Source: Planctomycetota bacterium | GTDB taxonomy: Bacteria > Planctomycetota > Phycisphaerae > Phycisphaerales > UBA1924 | Length of the DNA stretch: 42,562 bases | Direction of reading: 5' to 3' | Assembly (NCBI GenBank): GCA_020831805.1 | Contig: JAFIFX010000021.1 | Coordinates: 1 to 42,562, forward strand | Shown: piece by piece, positions 17,167-28,233 of the stretch | Numbering within the stretch: position 1 is the first letter of the stretch | Layout: each line of letters begins with the position of its first letter | Translations under genes and position numbers: made by a program | Notes under the pieces: generated by a model | What the model was told of the DNA's origin: nothing | Database searches by the model: none | The model's input: only the letters and a program-made list of their open reading frames with translations

Positions 17167-17180
17167 GGCGGGCATGTCAA
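17152..17180 (-). promoter_or_regulatory. Sigma-70-type promoter of the kinase gene
   Basis: On the minus strand a consensus -35 TTGACA (17180-17175) stands 17 bases from TAGGTT (17157-17152), which also has an extended TGT in front. It lies just after the oxyR stop and would give the kinase an untranslated leader of about 190 bases. Confidence 0.55.
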
Positions 17181-17206
17181 CCGCGAATCCGCGCCCGGAC
17201 CCTGAC

Positions 17207-18103
17207 TCAGAGCAAACCCTCAAAGAACGGGATATGGCCCAGCCGCCGAGCCAGCCCTCGACCGATAACCGGTCGCGTGCGGCCCAGACGCCAGGTCACC
17301 GCGATCTCGCGTGTTGGGCGGTCAAGATCCAGCGGCCGGCAGGCAAGCCCGTGATCCCGGGCGGTGGCCGCCGCCATCGACGGCACCAGCGACACGCCCA
17401 TGCCCAATCGCACCATCTCGAGCACCGTGGCGAGCTGCGTCGTGCGGCAGACGATGTCCGGCCGGACGCCCGCGCGGGCGCAGAATGCGCCGATCTGCTC
17501 GCCCAGGCAGTGCATCTCGTGCAGGGTGACGGTGGCCTGGCCGCGCAGATCGTCCGGGGTCAGGCGGGGCAGACCGGCCAGCGGGTGGCCCTCGGGGGTG
17601 ACGACGAGCAGTTCCTCCCGTCCGACCACCTCGACCTCGACGAGTTTGTGGTCGATCGGCGTGCTGGTGATGGCCACATCCAGCTCGTGATCGACGACGG
17701 CCTCGACCAGCGCCCCCGTCAGGTCTTCACGGACCAGCAGTTCGCACGCCGGAAACTCCGCCCGCAGCGAGGCCAGCAGCGGCGGGAGCAGGTACGGGGC
17801 CATTGTCGGGATGGCCCCGATGGACAGCCGCCCGGCCCCGCCGTGAACCTCGATCCGGAGGTTTTCCGTGGTTTCGTGGACCTCGGCGAGGATCCGTCGC
17901 GCCCGGGGCAGCAAGGCCCGGCCGGCGTCGGTCAGGACCACGCCCCGCCCGAGCCGGTCGAACAGGGCGACGCCGAGCGTTTCTTCCAGCCTACGAACCT
18001 GCTGTGAAAGCGAGGGTTGCGCCACGCGGCAGCGTTTGGCGGCCAGGGTCATCGAGCCCGCCTCGGCCGCGGCGACGAAGTAGCGGAGTTGGTGCAGTTC
18101 CAT
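17207..18103 (-). CDS. oxyR: OxyR-type LysR-family peroxide sensor
   Basis: The product is a 298-residue LysR regulator: a helix-turn-helix N-terminus (MELHQLRYFVAAAEAGSMT, VAQPSLSQQVRRLE) and a periplasmic-binding-like sensor domain (about 92-290). The segment MHCLGEQIGAFC puts cysteines at exactly residues 199 and 208, the numbers of the two E. coli OxyR cysteines that form a disulfide with peroxide. This makes the OxyR call firm. An in-frame TTG lies two codons upstream; ATG 18103 is the family's usual start. The gene is divergent from katA, and the ATAG-n7-CTAT operator overlaps its own start codon, which predicts autoregulation as well as katA activation. Confidence 0.95.
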   Translation of the reverse strand: MELHQLRYFVAAAEAGSMTLAAKRCRVAQPSLSQQVRRLEETLGVALFDRLGRGVVLTDAGRALLPRARRILAEVHETTENLRIEVHGGAGRLSIGAIPTMAPYLLPPLLASLRAEFPACELLVREDLTGALVEAVVDHELDVAITSTPIDHKLVEVEVVGREELLVVTPEGHPLAGLPRLTPDDLRGQATVTLHEMHCLGEQIGAFCARAGVRPDIVCRTTQLATVLEMVRLGMGVSLVPSMAAATARDHGLACRPLDLDRPTREIAVTWRLGRTRPVIGRGLARRLGHIPFFEGLL

Positions 18104-18120
18104 AGTCAAATCCTATGGAA
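18098..18120. promoter_or_regulatory. OxyR-type operator between oxyR and katA
   Basis: TTCCATAG and CTATGGAA form a perfect 8-bp inverted repeat with a seven-base spacer. It contains ATAG-n7-CTAT, the dyad of the E. coli OxyR consensus. A weaker second dyad (ATCG-n7-GTCT) is in phase at 18124-18138. The site covers the oxyR start codon. Confidence 0.7.
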
Positions 18121-18148
18121 TTGATCGCTGAAAAGTCTGCCACTCCTT

Positions 18149-18177
18149 TCGATCCATCTGGTCCGGGAACCTACTGT
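18149..18177 (+). promoter_or_regulatory. Possible katA promoter
   Basis: TCGATC (-35, 3 of 6) and TACTGT (-10) are 17 bases apart. They are weak by themselves, as expected for an activated promoter, and begin ten bases after the second half of the OxyR-like operator. Confidence 0.35.
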
Positions 18178-18256
18178 CTTGGAACGGTTCTAACTGCCCG
18201 CATTCGACGCGGGCCCCGGCCGTGTCCACGCAAACCAATCGCTGAAGGAGGCACCC

Positions 18257-19783
18257 ATGACCAACACGAACGGCCCGAACGGCAAATGCCCCGTGCTGAC
18301 CACCGCCGAGGGCGCTCCCATCGGGCGCCAGCACGCCCTGACCGCCGGGCCCAAGGGGCCCCTGCTGATGCAGGATGTCGCGCTGATCGAGCAGATGCAG
18401 CACTTCAACCGCGAGCGGATCCCCGAGCGCGTCGTCCACGCCAAGGGCAGCGGGGCGTTCGGCACCTTCACCGTCACGCACGACATCAGCAAGCACACCA
18501 AGGCCTCGATCTTCTCCAAGGTCGGCAAGAAGACCGAGTGCTTCCTGCGCTTCTCGACCGTCGCGGGCGAGCGCGGCGCGGCGGACGCCGAGCGCGACGT
18601 GCGCGGCTTCGCCATCAAGTTCTACACCGACGAGGGCAACTGGGACATGGTGGGCAACAACACCCCCGTGTTCTTCGTCCGCGATCCTTATAAGTTCCAG
18701 AACTTCATCCACACCCAGAAGCGAGACCCCAAGACCAACCTGCGCGACATGGACATGCAGTGGGACTTCTGGAGCCAGTGCCCCGAGAGCCTCCACCAGG
18801 TCACCATCCTCTTCTCCGACCGCGGCCTGCCCGCGTCGTACCGCAACATCAACGGCTACGGCAGCCACACCTACTCGTTCATCAACGCAGAGAACGAGCG
18901 TGTGTGGGTCAAGTTCCACTTCAAGACCAACCAAGGCATCAAGAACTGGATGGACGACAAGGGCGCGGAGGTCATCGGGCAGGACCGCGAGAGCCACCAG
19001 CGCGACCTGTTTCAGGCCATCGAGAAGGGCGATTTCCCGAGTTGGACGCTCAAGGTCCAGATCATGACCCAGGCCCAGGCGGACGAATGGTCGGCCAGGA
19101 CCGGCTGGAACCCGTTCGACCTGACCAAGGTCTGGCCGCACGCGGACTTCCCGCTGCACGAGGTCGGGCAGCTCGAACTCAACCGCAACCCCGAGAACTA
19201 CCACGCTGATGTCGAGCAGGCGGCCTTCAAGCCGAGCGCGCTCGTCCCCGGCATCGGTCCCAGCCCGGACAAGATGCTCCAGGCCCGCCTGATGTCCTAC
19301 GCCGACACGCACCTGCACCGCGTGGGCGTCAACCACCACCAGATCCCGGTCAACAAGCCCCGCTGCCCCGTCATGCATTACATGCGTGACGGCCAGGGCG
19401 CCACCGCCGAGACCTACGGCTCGGCCCCCAACTACTGGCCCAACACCCGCCAAGGCGCCCCCATGCCCGATGAGAAGTACCACGACCCGGCATGGGACCT
19501 CGGCCAGTCCGTGGTCGACCGCTACGACTCGACCGTTGATCACGACGACTACACCCAGGCCGGCAACCTCTTCCGCATGTTCGATGACACCCACCGCGAC
19601 CGGCTCGCCACGCGGATCGCGGGGGTGCTCGGCCAGGCCCGCAAGGAGGTCCAGATGCGTCAGCTCTGCCACTTCTTCCGGGCCGACGAGGACTACGGCC
19701 GGCGCGTGGCGGAGAAGCTGGGCATGGATGTGGAGTCCATGATGGCCGGGCAGGCCGTCCAGGCCACCCGCGATGCGAACTGA
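18257..19783 (+). CDS. katA: Monofunctional heme catalase
   Basis: Catalase converts hydrogen peroxide to water and oxygen in the cytoplasm or periplasm. The 508-residue length without a C-terminal domain is that of small-subunit, clade 3 type catalases. Visible residues are the distal His in RVVHAKGSGAFG (H61), the Asn in DMVGNNTPVFF (134/135) and the proximal heme-ligand Tyr in RLMSYADTHLHR (Y348). The NADPH-binding region around residues 175-290 is also conserved in general form. GAAGGAGG lies upstream of the ATG, a strong ribosome-binding site. The gene is transcribed away from oxyR across the OxyR operator, so peroxide induction is very likely. No signal peptide is visible. Confidence 0.97.
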   Translation: MTNTNGPNGKCPVLTTAEGAPIGRQHALTAGPKGPLLMQDVALIEQMQHFNRERIPERVVHAKGSGAFGTFTVTHDISKHTKASIFSKVGKKTECFLRFSTVAGERGAADAERDVRGFAIKFYTDEGNWDMVGNNTPVFFVRDPYKFQNFIHTQKRDPKTNLRDMDMQWDFWSQCPESLHQVTILFSDRGLPASYRNINGYGSHTYSFINAENERVWVKFHFKTNQGIKNWMDDKGAEVIGQDRESHQRDLFQAIEKGDFPSWTLKVQIMTQAQADEWSARTGWNPFDLTKVWPHADFPLHEVGQLELNRNPENYHADVEQAAFKPSALVPGIGPSPDKMLQARLMSYADTHLHRVGVNHHQIPVNKPRCPVMHYMRDGQGATAETYGSAPNYWPNTRQGAPMPDEKYHDPAWDLGQSVVDRYDSTVDHDDYTQAGNLFRMFDDTHRDRLATRIAGVLGQARKEVQMRQLCHFFRADEDYGRRVAEKLGMDVESMMAGQAVQATRDAN

Positions 19784-19813
19784 CACGCCGAAATCGGCCC
19801 CCGGGGTCGCCAA

Positions 19814-19830
19814 TTGAGATTCAGTCTCAA
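19814..19830. promoter_or_regulatory. Fur-box-like palindrome upstream of the DUF454 gene
   Basis: TTGAGA-TTCAG-TCTCAA is a 6+5+6 inverted repeat with the TGAGA..TCTCA halves seen in many Fur operators. It lies 70 bases before the DUF454 gene. A weak katA terminator is the alternative, but the stem is short and has no T run. Confidence 0.4.
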
Positions 19831-20420
19831 CGCGCGTGACTTCCGAGGCGGCCGGGCCAATCATCCATCGGGCCCGTTCCGAAAGGGTCGGGCCCGAATT
19901 TGACCGCGATCCAGACCAAACCCGACGCGATCGGCCCCGGCGCGGATCAGACCGCCCGGGTCTACCCGACCGGGGTGGCCCGGTACAGCCTGGCCGGCCT
20001 CGGTCTGGGCTGCGTGGGCATGGGCGCCTTGGGCGTGGTCGTGCCCGGGCTGCCGACGACGATCTTCCTGATCATCGCGTCGTGGTGCTTCGCCCGCTCG
20101 TTCCCGTCGCTGACCGAGCGGCTGATCCACAACCGCTTCTTCGGGCCGTTCCTCAAGTACATCCAGCCGGGCACGGTGATGCCCCGCAAGGCCAAGATCA
20201 TCGCCGCCGCCATGATGTGGACGGCCATCGCCATCTCGTGCTGGATGTTTTCCCTGGCCGAGACGCCGCTGTGGATCCCCGTGCTGGTGATCTCGGCCGG
20301 TCTCGTCGGGACATGGTGCATCGCCCGCCAGGGCCGACGCACGAAGCTGCGGCTGGCCGAGATCGAGCGGACCTGCAACCACCCGGTGGGTCGGACCGTT
20401 CCGGCGCACAAGAATCCAGC

Positions 20421-23138
<2,718 letters not shown>

Positions 23139-23154
23139 ACCGGCCAATGAAGAA

Positions 23155-23181
23155 CCCGCGCCCCAGAAGATGGGACGCGGG
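23155..23181. terminator. Hairpin between convergent ppc and the PEP-CTERM gene
   Basis: CCCGCGCCCC pairs with GGGACGCGGG (one mismatch) around a seven-base loop; outside it, AGAACC and GGTTCT can extend the stem past a small bulge. It sits between two convergent genes and may serve both directions, although it has no T run. Confidence 0.5.
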
Positions 23182-23206
23182 CGTGGTTCTGACCTTCCGC
23201 TGCGGA

Positions 23207-23869
23207 TCAGCGGCGCCGGCGGCCGGCCATCAGGCCGCCGAAGCCCAGCAGCGCGACCGCGCCGGGGGCGGGGATGTAGAAGCCGGGGTTGCCGACATCG
23301 CCCGAGAGGGCCTCGTAGGAGCCGAACTCATCGCCGATGACCGAGAGCACCCAGCCGAAGGGGTCGTTGGCGCCGATGGCCCCGGCGAGCGGGTTGCCGC
23401 TGGCGAACCGCGTACGGATGGTGCCGGGGAAGTTCTGGTCGCCGTAGAACAGCTGGTCCGCGACCGCGTCGTTGGCGTCGAAGATGACGACCGCATCGTT
23501 GCGGCCGAGGTTGCGGCCGCTGAGATCGCCGAGGCCGCCGAGCACGCGGACGGAGCTGTCCAGGTTCCAGTTGGTCCGGAAGAAGTCGGCGGTGTCCTCG
23601 GTGATGATGATGCTCTCGCCTGCGGCGACGAGACCGAAGAAACTCAGGTCGAAGAAGTCGGACGGGCCGGCCTCGTTGAAGGGACGGTCGTCGAGCATCC
23701 GCCAGCCGGTCAGGTCGATGGCCGTGTTGCCCAGGTTGGTCAGCTCGAAGAACTCGCCCGTGCCTCCCGTGCCCTGGTACATGTACTCGGTGATGCGGAT
23801 GCTGCCGGAGGCAAGACCCGCGGAACCCGCCACGAGGGCGGCCGCCAGAATCGAAACAGACTTGTCCAT
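23207..23869 (-). CDS. Secreted lamin-tail-domain (LTD) protein with PEP-CTERM sorting signal
   Basis: The product has 220 residues. The signal peptide is 1-22 (SILAAALVAGSAGLASGS). An LTD fold follows: IRITEYMYQGTGGTGEFFEL, then LTGWRMLDD and GESIIITED. The C-terminus is a PEP-CTERM type signal: a Pro-containing motif (IPAPGA), a hydrophobic helix (VALLGFGGLMAG) and an Arg cluster (RRRR). Exosortase would cut it and hold or release the protein at the cell surface. GGAGAG precedes the ATG. No exosortase gene lies in the window. The gene is divergent from the pseudopilin gene and close to a second LTD protein that carries a different anchor. Confidence 0.9.
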   Translation of the reverse strand: MDKSVSILAAALVAGSAGLASGSIRITEYMYQGTGGTGEFFELTNLGNTAIDLTGWRMLDDRPFNEAGPSDFFDLSFFGLVAAGESIIITEDTADFFRTNWNLDSSVRVLGGLGDLSGRNLGRNDAVVIFDANDAVADQLFYGDQNFPGTIRTRFASGNPLAGAIGANDPFGWVLSVIGDEFGSYEALSGDVGNPGFYIPAPGAVALLGFGGLMAGRRRR

Positions 23870-24015
23870 GACTCTCTCCTGTTGTGCTCACGCCTGGCCC
23901 ATCGGGCAGGAACCACGGCGGCGCGGCCAACGGGCCGACCGTCGCGGTGTTCGCGTAAGACCAATAGAAAGTAGCCCATGGCCCGCTTCCTTCGGATCAT
24001 GATTCTGTCAACGAA

Positions 24016-24035
24016 TCGTTCAGAGTTCGTTCAGA
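24016..24035 (-). repeat. 11-bp-period direct repeats in the divergent promoter region
   Basis: On the minus strand TCTGAACGA occurs twice, exactly 11 bases apart. A related TCTGAACCGA faces the other way near 24072. Eleven-base direct repeats are typical binding sites of OmpR/PhoB-type response regulators. The 308-base gap (23870-24177) holds no gene. Confidence 0.4.
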
Positions 24036-24137
24036 CCGGCCGTGCGCGATGGCGGCGGACTTTGAAACAGTTCTGAACCGAATCTTGATCGTCCCGATTC
24101 TTTGCGATCGCGGGGGTGCTCAGTAACCTTGCTGTGA

Positions 24138-24153
24138 TTCGGGACTTCCCGAA
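24138..24153. promoter_or_regulatory. Palindrome 24 bases before the pseudopilin gene
   Basis: TTCGGGA and TCCCGAA form a perfect inverted repeat around two bases. The tight centre favours a protein-binding site over an RNA hairpin. It would overlap the leader or the promoter of the pseudopilin gene. Confidence 0.35.
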
Positions 24154-24177
24154 GCAACCACCCGGAGCACAGCCGGC

Positions 24178-25149
24178 ATGCCTCACAACCCAACCGCCCG
24201 CAGGGCCTTCACGCTCATCGAGCTGCTGGTCGTCATCGCGATCATCGCGCTGCTGATCGGTATCCTGCTCCCCGCGCTCGGCTCGGCCCGGCGCACCGCG
24301 CGCCAGGTCGTCTGCGCGAGCAACCTCCGCCAGCTCGCGCTGGCCAGCCTGACCTACTCCAACGACAACCGCGGCTTCTATTCCAGCGGGCAGTGGGAGA
24401 ACGACCGGCGCAAGAGCCTCGGCGCGCTCGACGAGGCCGGCTGGATCGCCGATTTCGTCAACGGCGGCTACACCATCCCCGGCAACCTGCTCTGCCCCGA
24501 CAACCCCGCCCGCATCAGCCAGAACCTCGTCCGCTCCGGCAGCGCCTCCCAGGCCTGGAAGGTCCTGACCGAGGAGGACATCAACGACCTCTGGCGCCGC
24601 GGGTTCAACAGCAACTACTGCCAGTCCTGGTTCATGGGCTACACCGAGATGAGGGATGTCCGCCCGGGCATCTACGGCGGCGGCGACCCCAAGCGCGTTT
24701 CCGATGTCATCGGCCCGCTCAACGCACGCCACATGGGCCAGGTGGCCCCCGGCTATGTGCCCCTCTTTGGCGACTCGAGCAGCCGGGCCAACGAGACATC
24801 CCCGTTCGTCATCGACGGTGAGCCCGGCCTGCTGCTCAGCAAGGCCTTCGGCGACGGGCCGGCGCCCACCATCAACGGCTGGTTCGGCAAGCAGGACTAT
24901 TCCGACTTCGGCCCCGCCCACGGCGGCCAGCGCCGCGGCATCCTCTCGGGCAGCCAGGCCCGGGGCTCCGACGGCACCACCGGGAACATCGCCTTCGCCG
25001 ACGGGCATGTCGCGTCCTTCGCCGACACCGACGGCGACAAGGCCTTCGACTTCGCCGACCCGGCCAACGGCGATTACAGCTACCCCGACCTCGGCGACAA
25101 GGTCTTCGGCGGCATCCTCCGCCGCGGCCTCTGGCTCAACCAACCCTGA
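24178..25149 (+). CDS. Type II secretion/pilin-like pseudopilin with C-terminal Asp-Gly motif
   Basis: The product has 323 residues. The N-terminus [20 protein letters not shown] is a prepilin peptidase site plus the conserved pilin helix, so it is cleaved before Phe and inserted in the inner membrane, then built into a pseudopilus. The globular part is long for a pilin. It ends with [15 protein letters not shown], the H-X9-DG type motif found in planctomycete prepilin-type proteins. Many copies of such genes are normal in this phylum, with functions mostly unknown. No secretion ATPase or secretin gene lies in the window, so it must use machinery encoded elsewhere. It is followed after 66 bases by an LTD/GC-dockerin gene on the same strand and may be co-transcribed with it. 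Confidence 0.9.
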   Translation: MPHNPTARRAFTLIELLVVIAIIALLIGILLPALGSARRTARQVVCASNLRQLALASLTYSNDNRGFYSSGQWENDRRKSLGALDEAGWIADFVNGGYTIPGNLLCPDNPARISQNLVRSGSASQAWKVLTEEDINDLWRRGFNSNYCQSWFMGYTEMRDVRPGIYGGGDPKRVSDVIGPLNARHMGQVAPGYVPLFGDSSSRANETSPFVIDGEPGLLLSKAFGDGPAPTINGWFGKQDYSDFGPAHGGQRRGILSGSQARGSDGTTGNIAFADGHVASFADTDGDKAFDFADPANGDYSYPDLGDKVFGGILRRGLWLNQP

Positions 25150-25150
25150 T

Positions 25151-25165
25151 CCGGGCACGGCCCGG
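25151..25165 (+). other. Short hairpin between the pseudopilin and LTD genes
   Basis: CCGGGC and GCCCGG pair around three bases right after the pseudopilin stop. Without a T run it is more likely an mRNA-stabilising or partial-termination hairpin than a full terminator. Confidence 0.35.
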
Positions 25166-25215
25166 CTCCGCACGCATCCACCGACCCGAACCCCGACCAA
25201 CAGCAGGAGAGAACC

Positions 25216-26817
25216 GTGAAGACCAACGCACTGATCCTCGCCGCCCTTGCCGGCGCGGCCGCGACCGCGGCCCAAGGGCAGGTCGTCCTCAACGAGATCT
25301 ACGAGAACCCACCCGGCAGCGGCGCCCAGTTCGACAGCCGCTACGAGTACATCGAGCTCTACGGCTTCCCCGGCATGGACCTGACCGGCTACGCCATCGC
25401 CCTGCTCAAGGGCGGCTCGGACCTCGACGGCGACGGCATCCCCGGCCCGCGTCCCCCCGGGTTCGATCCCGGCGAGGAAGTCCCCGAGATCGACGAGGCC
25501 TTCAGCCTCGACGGGCTCAGCCTGGGCTCGAACGGGTTCCTGGTGATCTACAACACCAACCCCGACCTGAACCCCTCCAGCTTCCTGCCCCCCTTCTTCC
25601 CGCCCGAGACCAATGTCGCCACCTTCCAGCAGACCCACATCCCAACCGTGGACAATGTCGGCCGCCTGGCGAACGACGGGTCCTCGACCTATGTCCTCGT
25701 CCGCCGCCGCCCGAACCACAGCATCAACAGCAACGGTGTGAGCGTGTACGGGCCCGGCTACTCGTGGCGCAAGGATGTCCAGCACGATGTCGATTTCGAC
25801 GGCGTGGTCGACTTCGGCTTCGAGACGCCCGTGAACTACCCGCTCTGGCCGATCGAGCCGCCCAGCGTCATGGAGCCCTACCAGATGATCGACGAGATCG
25901 CCTGGTCCCACCGCTCGGGCAAGGAGTATGTCCGCTCCAACCAGAACCAGATCTCCGACACGCCCAACTACAACCCCGACGCCATCAGCCGCCTGTACTA
26001 CCTCGGCCAGAACCCCCAGATCGGCCACCGTTTCACCGGCTCGGGCAACATCACCTTCACCCGCCTGGCCGACGAGGAGTGGATCCAGGGCACGATCACC
26101 ACCCAGAACCCCCGGTTCAACTACGAGTTCACCGGCGTCGTGGGCAACCCCCGCTCCAAGGGACCGACCGACCCCGACGGCCCGCTCTACGACGGGTCCT
26201 GCGATCCCGACACCGACCCCAACTGCCTGCCCAACCCCAACGGCATCTACCGCTTCCAGGACATCGACATCACCGGCTTCCAGCTCACCCCGGGCGACTT
26301 CAACGACGGCGGCAGCGCGAACCACACCCAGTTCCGCTTCATCCCCGGCGACCTGAACTTCGACGGCGTGGTCGATCAGAACGACCTGTTCCTGCTCGAC
26401 GCCCTGCTGCTCGGCGCTGATTTCGACGCGACCGAGATCATCACCGATGACTTCGGCCTGCCGATCATCAACCCCGTCACCAACATGCCCCTGGAGCGTT
26501 ATGTCTTCCAGGGTCGCCTGGCCAACGCCTTCCTCGCCGCGACCAACCTCGACCCCAACGACGGCGTCGGCGGCTCCAACGCCCCCACCGTCACCCAGGC
26601 CGATCGCGCCGTGCTCGTCGCGCTGCTCGGCGGCGGGCCCTGCAACGCCGCGGACATCGCCGAGCCCTTCGGCGTGCTCAACTTCTTCGATGTCGCGGCC
26701 TACCTGACCCTGTTCAACGCGGGCGACCCCGCCGCGGACCTGGCCGCCCCCTTCGGCGAGCTGAACTTCTTCGACCTGGCCACCTACCTGGCCATCTTCA
26801 ACCAGGGCTGCCCGTAA
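25216..26817 (+). CDS. Secreted LTD-domain protein with GC-type dockerin tail
   Basis: The product has 533 residues. The start is GTG with AGGAGAG upstream, then a signal peptide (ALILAALAGAAATAAQG). An LTD-like domain begins VVLNEIYENPPGS..YEYIEL and continues to about 170. The middle part (190-370) has no family I recognise. About 375-400 holds a classic dockerin-type calcium loop (GDLNFDGVVDQNDLFLLDALL). The last 57 residues are the Cys-bracketed GC-type dockerin: [33 protein letters not shown]. It is probably exported and fixed to the cell surface through the tail. It shares its head domain, but not its anchor, with the PEP-CTERM protein upstream. A strong terminator follows. Confidence 0.9.
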   Translation: MKTNALILAALAGAAATAAQGQVVLNEIYENPPGSGAQFDSRYEYIELYGFPGMDLTGYAIALLKGGSDLDGDGIPGPRPPGFDPGEEVPEIDEAFSLDGLSLGSNGFLVIYNTNPDLNPSSFLPPFFPPETNVATFQQTHIPTVDNVGRLANDGSSTYVLVRRRPNHSINSNGVSVYGPGYSWRKDVQHDVDFDGVVDFGFETPVNYPLWPIEPPSVMEPYQMIDEIAWSHRSGKEYVRSNQNQISDTPNYNPDAISRLYYLGQNPQIGHRFTGSGNITFTRLADEEWIQGTITTQNPRFNYEFTGVVGNPRSKGPTDPDGPLYDGSCDPDTDPNCLPNPNGIYRFQDIDITGFQLTPGDFNDGGSANHTQFRFIPGDLNFDGVVDQNDLFLLDALLLGADFDATEIITDDFGLPIINPVTNMPLERYVFQGRLANAFLAATNLDPNDGVGGSNAPTVTQADRAVLVALLGGGPCNAADIAEPFGVLNFFDVAAYLTLFNAGDPAADLAAPFGELNFFDLATYLAIFNQGCP

Positions 26818-26840
26818 CCAACCCCTCCCGTTCAACCAAG

Positions 26841-26865
26841 GGACGCCCGCAAGGGCGTCCTTTTT
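26841..26865 (+). terminator. Intrinsic terminator of the LTD/GC-dockerin gene
   Basis: GGACGCCC pairs perfectly with GGGCGTCC around GCAA, followed by TTTTT. It lies 23 bases after the stop and 25 bases before astB, so astB needs its own promoter. Confidence 0.92.
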
Positions 26866-26889
26866 CGTGCGCCCGCCTACCCTCACCCC

Positions 26890-28221
26890 ATGGCGCACGA
26901 GGTCAACTTCGACGGGCTGATCGGCCCCACCCACAACTACGCCGGCCTGAGCCGGGGCAATGTCGCCAGCGCGTCCAACGCCGGCGGGGCTTCCAGTCCG
27001 AAACAGGCCGCCCTGCAGGGCCTGGCCAAGATGCGGTTCATGGCCGGCCTTGGCCTCAAGCAGGGGGTCCTGCCGCCGCAGCAACGCCCGGACCTGGGCG
27101 TCCTGCGTCGGCTCGGGTTCACCGGCGACGACCAGAAGATCCTCCGCGACGCCGAGGAGGCCGATCCGACGCTGCTGGCCGCGGTCTGGAGCGCCTCGAG
27201 CATGTGGGCCGCCAACGCCGCGACCGTCTCCCCCTCCGCGGACACAGCAGACGCCAAGGTCCACTTCACCCCTGCCAACCTGGCCAGCAACTTCCACCGC
27301 AGCCTCGAACCCGCCACCACGACGCGCGCCCTGCGCATGATCTTCGCCGACGAGCGCCGCTTCACCGTCCACGACCCGCTGCCGTGCCAGGCCCGCTACT
27401 CCGACGAGGGCGCCGCCAACCACATGCGCTTCGCGCCCGAGCACGGCAAGCCCGGCGTCGAGCTGTTCGTCTACGGCATCGATGGCCACGACCCGACCAT
27501 CACCACCCGTCGCTTCCCCACCCGCCAGACCCGCGCCGCCTGCGAGGCCATCGCCCGGCTCCACCGGCTAGACCCGGAGCGCGTCGTCTTCGCCCGCCAG
27601 CACCCCGACGCCATCGACGCCGGCGTGTTCCACAACGATGTGATCGCGACCTCCAACGCCAATGTGTTCCTCTTCCACGAGCAGGCCTTCGCCACCCCGC
27701 GCTCGATGATCACCGATGTGGCCGGCCCGCTCGACTGCCGGCCGCACCCTGTCGAGGCCAGGGGCGTCGATTTCTCGATCAGGGAAGCCGTCTCAAGCTA
27801 CATCTTCAACTCGCAGATCGTCACCATGCCCGACGGGTCGATGACCCTGGTCGCGCCGGAGGAAGTCCGCGAGCACAAACGCGTCCACGCCTTCGTCGAC
27901 CGCGTCATCGACGACCCGTCTAACCCCATCGCACGCGTCGAGTACATCGATGTCCGCGAGTCCATGCGCAACGGCGGCGGCCCCGCCTGCCTGCGCCTCC
28001 GTGTGGTCATGACCGACGAGGAACTCGCCGCGGTCAACCGGTCCGTGCTCTTCACCGACGATCTCGACCGGCGGCTGACGGCCTGGATCGAGAAGCACTA
28101 CCCGGACACGCTCACGCTCAAGGATCTGACCGACCCGCGCCTCGCCCGGAACTGCCTCGACGCGCTCGACGAGCTGACCGGCATCCTCGGCCTGCCCGAC
28201 CTGTACCCGTTCCAGCGGTGA
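26890..28221 (+). CDS. astB: N-succinylarginine dihydrolase
   Basis: AstB hydrolyses N2-succinylarginine to succinylornithine, ammonia and CO2, the second step of the arginine succinyltransferase (AST) pathway. The product has 443 residues, close to E. coli's 447. The catalytic triad is in place: E173 (SDEGAANH), H248 (FHNDVIATSN) and C367 (GGGPACLRL), within two residues of the E. coli positions. The start MAHEVNFDGLIGPTHNYAGLS is highly conserved. No astA, astC, astD or astE is nearby, so the gene stands alone. Either the other steps are encoded elsewhere or the enzyme has another guanidino substrate. The preceding terminator shows it is a separate transcription unit. Confidence 0.93.
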   Translation: MAHEVNFDGLIGPTHNYAGLSRGNVASASNAGGASSPKQAALQGLAKMRFMAGLGLKQGVLPPQQRPDLGVLRRLGFTGDDQKILRDAEEADPTLLAAVWSASSMWAANAATVSPSADTADAKVHFTPANLASNFHRSLEPATTTRALRMIFADERRFTVHDPLPCQARYSDEGAANHMRFAPEHGKPGVELFVYGIDGHDPTITTRRFPTRQTRAACEAIARLHRLDPERVVFARQHPDAIDAGVFHNDVIATSNANVFLFHEQAFATPRSMITDVAGPLDCRPHPVEARGVDFSIREAVSSYIFNSQIVTMPDGSMTLVAPEEVREHKRVHAFVDRVIDDPSNPIARVEYIDVRESMRNGGGPACLRLRVVMTDEELAAVNRSVLFTDDLDRRLTAWIEKHYPDTLTLKDLTDPRLARNCLDALDELTGILGLPDLYPFQR

Positions 28222-28233
28222 GCGTCGCCGGGC

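Noticed and set aside
17174..18007. Plus-strand open frame of 277 residues opposite oxyR
   Set aside because: OxyR on the minus strand is fully supported by its motifs; the other frame is compositional.
24031..27564. A 1177-residue open frame on the minus strand
   Set aside because: It runs across three plus-strand genes with clear signal peptides, motifs and a terminator; its own translation is biased filler.
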